Assembly: GCA_029852775.1 (NCBI GenBank)
Contig: LEKJ01000072.1
Location: 1 to 37,974 of the forward strand
Length of the DNA stretch: 37,974 nt
Direction of reading: 5' to 3'
Source of the DNA: Pasteurellaceae bacterium LFhippo2
GTDB lineage: Bacteria > Pseudomonadota > Gammaproteobacteria > Enterobacterales > Pasteurellaceae
Shown here: positions 34,034-37,974 of the stretch, in pieces
Position numbering within the stretch: position 1 is the first letter of the stretch
Layout of the letters: each line of letters starts with the position of its first letter
Notes under the pieces: generated by a model
What the model saw: the letters and a program-made list of their open reading frames with translations, nothing else
What the model was told of the DNA's origin: nothing
Databases searched by the model: none
Made by a program: the position numbers and the translations under genes

Positions 34034-37000
34034 TTAGATAATACCGATAGTGTTTTCTTCGATGTAGATTGTACCGTAACCTTGGTTAGAGTACTGCATG
34101 TAGTTCACGCCATCGATAGTCACGCTACCATTATCGTTTGGACCAGTTACACGGAACATATCAACATCTTCTGCTGAGTAACCTTCCATATCAACTAGAC
34201 CATTACCTCTAACAAACACAGCTGGAGTTTCAAGTGCGTTGTTACGGATATCTTCCCAGTTGATTACCACGTTTGTATTATCTAGCACAACGTTTTCAAA
34301 ACTCTTCACTGTAGAGAAATCTAACGATGAGCTTTGGTTCATCCACTTAATGGTGTCGTTACCTGCTCCACCAGTTACTTCTGAGCCAACGATATTGCCT
34401 GTAACAACTAAGTAATCATCACCATCGCCAAGATCAATCACAGAAGCATCAATAGAAGAACTGCTATAACCTTTAACTAATACAGTATCGTTACCCTCAC
34501 CACCGTGAACTTCGTAACGTTGCATTTGACCACCTGAAGTCCAGTTAGTACCTTCAGAGTAGTTATTTAGAACATCAACAAATTTACCATCTGTTGGTGT
34601 TTCACCACTCCTAATTAGATCATAACCTGTACCAGTTGAAGTCGTTACAACTTTGTACGCGCTATTAGTACCACCAACAACTAATAAGTCATCACCTTCT
34701 TCTAAGAAGACTTTATTACGTAATGTTCCGTTAGGTGAAGAGCCCATATCCATACCAGCTGCAACGATATCATCACCAGCACCTGTGTTTAAGTTCCAGC
34801 TACCACTGTACCATGAACCACCACGGTCAAGACGACCAATAGAACGAGCAGTTACAAAGAAGTTATCCTCTGAAGAACCATTTCCATGTAAATTAGTTGT
34901 TAAGAAACCTTTTGTCGTATCGTGAGTAACGTCATATCCATATTTTTCTTGGATATTCTCAGCTGTTCTTAAACCAGTAGTGATACTTGCATCACCCCCA
35001 GCTTCTGCAATATAGATATTATCAGAAACTTGTTGCTTAGTTTCACGAATTAGTGCATCAGATACTTCAGCCTCTGCTTCTCCGTTATTACCAGCAATAT
35101 CACGAGAGTAAACTGTTACTGTAGAGTTATTTTTAACCACATCAGTATTCATTTCAAACACTTTCTGACCTGCTTCTAGATTCGGTACATAATCAGTATT
35201 GCTACTTGTCAATGAACCATCTTCATTTACAGTTAACTTAATTTGCATTGATCTGCCATCATCGTGAGTAAATGACACAACAAAGAAATCACCCTCTCCA
35301 ATACTATCAGGTAGTGTAATCTTAACTGTTTGTTTAACAGGGTTAGGATTGATACTCACCACATCAATATCTCTATCTGCATGATCTAACGATGCTGTAT
35401 TATCCATTGGAGTACCGTCAGACCATTCAGTTGGACCATTAACATTTTCACCGCTGATCTTATCAGCATTTGGTTTCCACTCGTGATTTCTCAGGTCACG
35501 TGGCGTTTCAGGTACTACTGCAGATTCTGCTTTACCATCAACAATCGCAGTGAAATCAATTTGTTTGTTATCACCGTTTTTGAAGTTGTCCGCAGTATCG
35601 TTGATCACCATAGTGAAGTCACCATTCGCATCAGCTGTTGCTGTACCAACTGTAACACCACCTACAGTAGCTGTTACTACCGCACCTGGATCAGATTTAC
35701 CTACTACAGTTACGATATCCGCATTAGAGTCTGCTTTCGCACTATTATCATAAGGTGTTACGCTTGTGATAGTTAATGGTGTTGGCTCTTTTGGCTTATT
35801 CGCAGCTGCATCTTTTGCAACTTCTTCAGATGGCGTATAACCTTCTGCTTCACCAACAGCTTTAACTGGTGAATTATCTGCTACAGCTTCTTCTGGAATA
35901 TTCACTGTACCATCTTTATCCACTGTTACACCTGCTGGTAATGTACCTTCTGGCGCCCAGTTACCTGTTGCAGGATCTTTAGCTACCGTTACAGTTTGTG
36001 GTTTACCTTGCTCATCCGTATAAGATACAGTCATCTTATCGTTGTCATCACCTGGTTTAACAGATACTGAACCATCTTCTGTTGATGGAGTAACTACTGG
36101 GTTTGCTGCATCAGGAATTAGCGCATCTTCATTAGTTTCAGCTTTCACTGGTTCACTACGCTCACCTGTTACAGGGTCCTTAATCATTACTGATACAGGT
36201 GTATTGTCTGCAACTTTATCCGCTGGGATAGTTGTACCATTCGGGTTATCCGCTGTTGTGCTAGGCACTAAGTCAGGGTTATCTGAAGTCCAAGTACCAT
36301 CTGGGTTCTTCGTTAATGTCACCTTAACCGGTGTATCCGAACCTTCTGGTGTAAATGTTACTTCAGCTGTATCACCTGTTTTTGCAGATTCTGGTAACTT
36401 GATATCTACCGCACCAGTATCCGTTGGTGTTACTTCTGGGTTCTCTAATACTGTTAATACAGGAACCGTTGCACCGCCATCAGAAATTGCGATGTCACCT
36501 AAGTCATTGCTTTGATAGATAACAATGTTTGTACCTTCTTTCGCAAAACCTGGTTCGATAACTAAACGTGCACCGTGGAATAAAATACCGTAATCCGCTG
36601 GTACTGGTGATGTTTCGCCAGTTACTGGATCTAAGATCTCCCATTTAACACCATCACGTAAAGATGCTGTATCAGAAATTCTATCTTCTGAGTGACGAAC
36701 GAAAGTTGCCTCTTGTGGGTTACCTTCTGGATCCGTGTACACTAAGGTTGCACGTGTAAAGCCCATAATTTGGTCTAACGTAATACTACCCGGTTCTGGT
36801 TTAAGCTTGATACGCTCTAATGCATTCTTATCGCCTTGGTTTAACGGACGGAAGTTCGCCTGATACGTTTTAGTATCTTCTGATGCTACCGCTGTTTCTA
36901 CAGAGTCTGTGTGACCTGTTGCAGAGGTTGTTACCGTTACATCAGTACCATCTTTCACCGCATTTGGTTGTAATGTTACAACTAAGTTACCGCTTGCATC

Positions 37001-37974
37001 AGTGGTGTACGTTACTGCAGTACTTGTGATGTCACTGTTAGTGTACTCTGATTTCTCAACAGTTGGCATACCAGATACCGCTACCCATTTACCGTCAGCA
37101 CCTTTAGTGAAGGTGATTTCTTGTTCAACACCTGGTTTTTCACCATTATCCACTAAGTCTTTTAATGAAAGTGGTTTACCCGATACTGCTTCAACTGGGA
37201 CAGTTTCTTCAGATGTATATTTCACTACAACTTTTTCGTTGTTCGCACCGCTTGTAATTGTCGCTGTACCATCTGTACGTCTTGTATAGTCAGCAAATAG
37301 TGCTGTACCTGTGCTGCCTGTGCCTTTATAGTCATTATCCGCTGCTGCTGTCACAAATGTGATAGTTGCTGGATCTGCGACTAAATCGTCACCTGCTGGT
37401 TTTTCATCTGCGTCTGCAGTTTGTGCGTCTTCGTTTGTACCTACTGCGTTAACCGGTGAGTTATCTTTCACAGCATCTTGTGGAATATTAACTGTACCGT
37501 CTTTATCCACTGTTACACCTTCTGGTAATGCCGTTGTTGGAGCCCATTCACCTGTTGCAGGATCTTTCGCCACTGTTACAGTTTGTGGTTTACCTTCTTC
37601 GTCTGTGTAAGTCACAGTCATTTCAACGTTGTCATCACCTGGTTTAACAGATACTGAACCATCTTCTGTTGATGGAGTAACTACTGGTGCGTCTGCTGGG
37701 TCTAATAGATCTTCACCTGCTGGTTTCTCATCTTCCGCAGTTTGTGCATCTTCGTTTGTACCTACCGCTTTAACTGGTGAGTTATCTTCTACCCCGTCTT
37801 GTGGGATATTAACTGTACCGTCTTTATCTACTGTTACACCTTCTGGTAATGCCGTTGTTGGAGCCCATTCACCTGTCGCAGGGTCTTTCGCCACTGTTAC
37901 AGTTTGTGGTTTACCTTCTTCGTCTGTGTAAGTCACAGTCATTTCAACGTTGTCATCACCTGGTTTAACAGATA
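34034..37974 (-). CDS. Giant type I-secreted repeat adhesin, C-terminal part (5' end outside window)
   Basis: The frame is open to the right edge, so the N-terminus is missing; 1312 residues are visible and I found no cysteine. The upstream part consists of bacterial Ig-like modules with the repeated phrases VTPSTEDGSVSVKPGDDN, VTVAKDPATGEWAP and GVTVDKDGTVNIP. The C-terminal ~300 residues show RTX-like glycine/aspartate turns (GGEGNDTV, LGDGDDYLVV, GGAGNDTI) that bind calcium and direct type I secretion. This is BapA/LapA-type biofilm adhesin architecture, and the exporter genes lie downstream on the same strand. The composition is very acidic. The retention module and LapG-type cleavage site, if any, would be outside the window. 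Confidence 0.9.
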   Translation of the reverse strand, partial: SVKPGDDNVEMTVTYTDEEGKPQTVTVAKDPATGEWAPTTALPEGVTVDKDGTVNIPQDGVEDNSPVKAVGTNEDAQTAEDEKPAGEDLLDPADAPVVTPSTEDGSVSVKPGDDNVEMTVTYTDEEGKPQTVTVAKDPATGEWAPTTALPEGVTVDKDGTVNIPQDAVKDNSPVNAVGTNEDAQTADADEKPAGDDLVADPATITFVTAAADNDYKGTGSTGTALFADYTRRTDGTATITSGANNEKVVVKYTSEETVPVEAVSGKPLSLKDLVDNGEKPGVEQEITFTKGADGKWVAVSGMPTVEKSEYTNSDITSTAVTYTTDASGNLVVTLQPNAVKDGTDVTVTTSATGHTDSVETAVASEDTKTYQANFRPLNQGDKNALERIKLKPEPGSITLDQIMGFTRATLVYTDPEGNPQEATFVRHSEDRISDTASLRDGVKWEILDPVTGETSPVPADYGILFHGARLVIEPGFAKEGTNIVIYQSNDLGDIAISDGGATVPVLTVLENPEVTPTDTGAVDIKLPESAKTGDTAEVTFTPEGSDTPVKVTLTKNPDGTWTSDNPDLVPSTTADNPNGTTIPADKVADNTPVSVMIKDPVTGERSEPVKAETNEDALIPDAANPVVTPSTEDGSVSVKPGDDNDKMTVSYTDEQGKPQTVTVAKDPATGNWAPEGTLPAGVTVDKDGTVNIPEEAVADNSPVKAVGEAEGYTPSEEVAKDAAANKPKEPTPLTITSVTPYDNSAKADSNADIVTVVGKSDPGAVVTATVGGVTVGTATADANGDFTMVINDTADNFKNGDNKQIDFTAIVDGKAESAVVPETPRDLRNHEWKPNADKISGENVNGPTEWSDGTPMDNTASLDHADRDIDVVSINPNPVKQTVKITLPDSIGEGDFFVVSFTHDDGRSMQIKLTVNEDGSLTSSNTDYVPNLEAGQKVFEMNTDVVKNNSTVTVYSRDIAGNNGEAEAEVSDALIRETKQQVSDNIYIAEAGGDASITTGLRTAENIQEKYGYDVTHDTTKGFLTTNLHGNGSSEDNFFVTARSIGRLDRGGSWYSGSWNLNTGAGDDIVAAGMDMGSSPNGTLRNKVFLEEGDDLLVVGGTNSAYKVVTTSTGTGYDLIRSGETPTDGKFVDVLNNYSEGTNWTSGGQMQRYEVHGGEGNDTVLVKGYSSSSIDASVIDLGDGDDYLVVTGNIVGSEVTGGAGNDTIKWMNQSSSLDFSTVKSFENVVLDNTNVVINWEDIRNNALETPAVFVRGNGLVDMEGYSAEDVDMFRVTGPNDNGSVTIDGVNYMQYSNQGYGTIYIEENTIGII
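37461..37974. repeat. 321-bp tandem DNA repeat in the adhesin gene
   Basis: Sequence at 37501-37653 recurs at 37822-37974 with about three base differences in 153. The offset is 321 bp (107 residues). The second unit runs off the window edge, so more copies probably follow. A diverged copy of the same module is at about 35860-36090. Such near-identity suggests recent duplication or gene conversion and variable copy number between strains. Confidence 0.9.

Noticed and set aside
37359-37931. Plus-strand open frames opposite the adhesin (Ser/Thr/Val/Pro-rich)
   Set aside because: They are antisense shadows of the repeat modules; the minus frame carries Ig-like and RTX features and is open over the whole region.
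37333-37974. CRISPR-like array
   Set aside because: The repeat unit is 321 bp, wholly coding and contiguous without unique spacers.

Overview
The window is a chromosomal segment of a member of the Pasteurellaceae. Two things point there: the gene families are typical of the group (trpE, leuA, yigL, ettA, grxD, a clade-3 catalase), and there are at least seven copies of the uptake signal core in its Actinobacillus pleuropneumoniae-type form (ACAAGCGGT, not AAGTGCGGT), several followed by the expected A/T-rich tail. This fits the Actinobacillus/Mannheimia/Glaesserella/Bibersteinia branch. The genus is an inference. I see no rRNA, tRNA, CRISPR array or insertion sequence.

Left third (1-13.6 kb): mostly housekeeping genes with readable control regions. 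trpE has a TrpR-operator-like palindrome over its -10. leuA stands alone behind a classic attenuator with a 19-codon leucine-rich leader peptide. Then come a YigL-type HAD phosphatase, a macA adaptor without macB, a divergent EcsC-family/XRE-regulator pair that appears to share an operator, trxA, a xanthine/urate-type NCS2 permease under a PurR box, an MBL-fold hydrolase, grxD, a GC-rich inverted repeat, ettA and a membrane metallophosphoesterase.

Middle (13.6-23.2 kb): the most interesting locus, one tightly packed seven-gene operon. It encodes a sugar-type ABC importer (binding protein, two permeases, ATPase) interleaved with an M17 aminopeptidase, an N4-(beta-N-acetylglucosaminyl)-L-asparaginase-family Ntn hydrolase, and a GHL6-type (GH151/alpha-fucosidase-like) glycosidase. 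A convergent cutC overlaps its 3' end. Only the binding protein has a signal peptide. The set looks like a pathway for importing small glycopeptides or glycoasparagines (GlcNAc-Asn, possibly core-fucosylated) and dismantling them in the cytoplasm. A promoter with a CRP-like site at about -61.5 precedes the operon.

Right third (23.2-38 kb): a structured unassigned stretch that may encode a small RNA, a hypothetical protein, a catalase, and a type I secretion locus. That locus, read leftwards, has the 3' part of a giant Ig-like/RTX repeat adhesin (cut by the window edge, with a 321-bp near-identical tandem repeat), then an unusual 1044-residue protein joining an alpha/alpha-barrel-like N-terminal region to a complete MurF-like ligase, then a TolC-type outer-membrane protein, a LapB-type ABC exporter and an HlyD-type adaptor. 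The Mur-ligase fusion inside an adhesin-export operon is the second candidate for an undescribed function.
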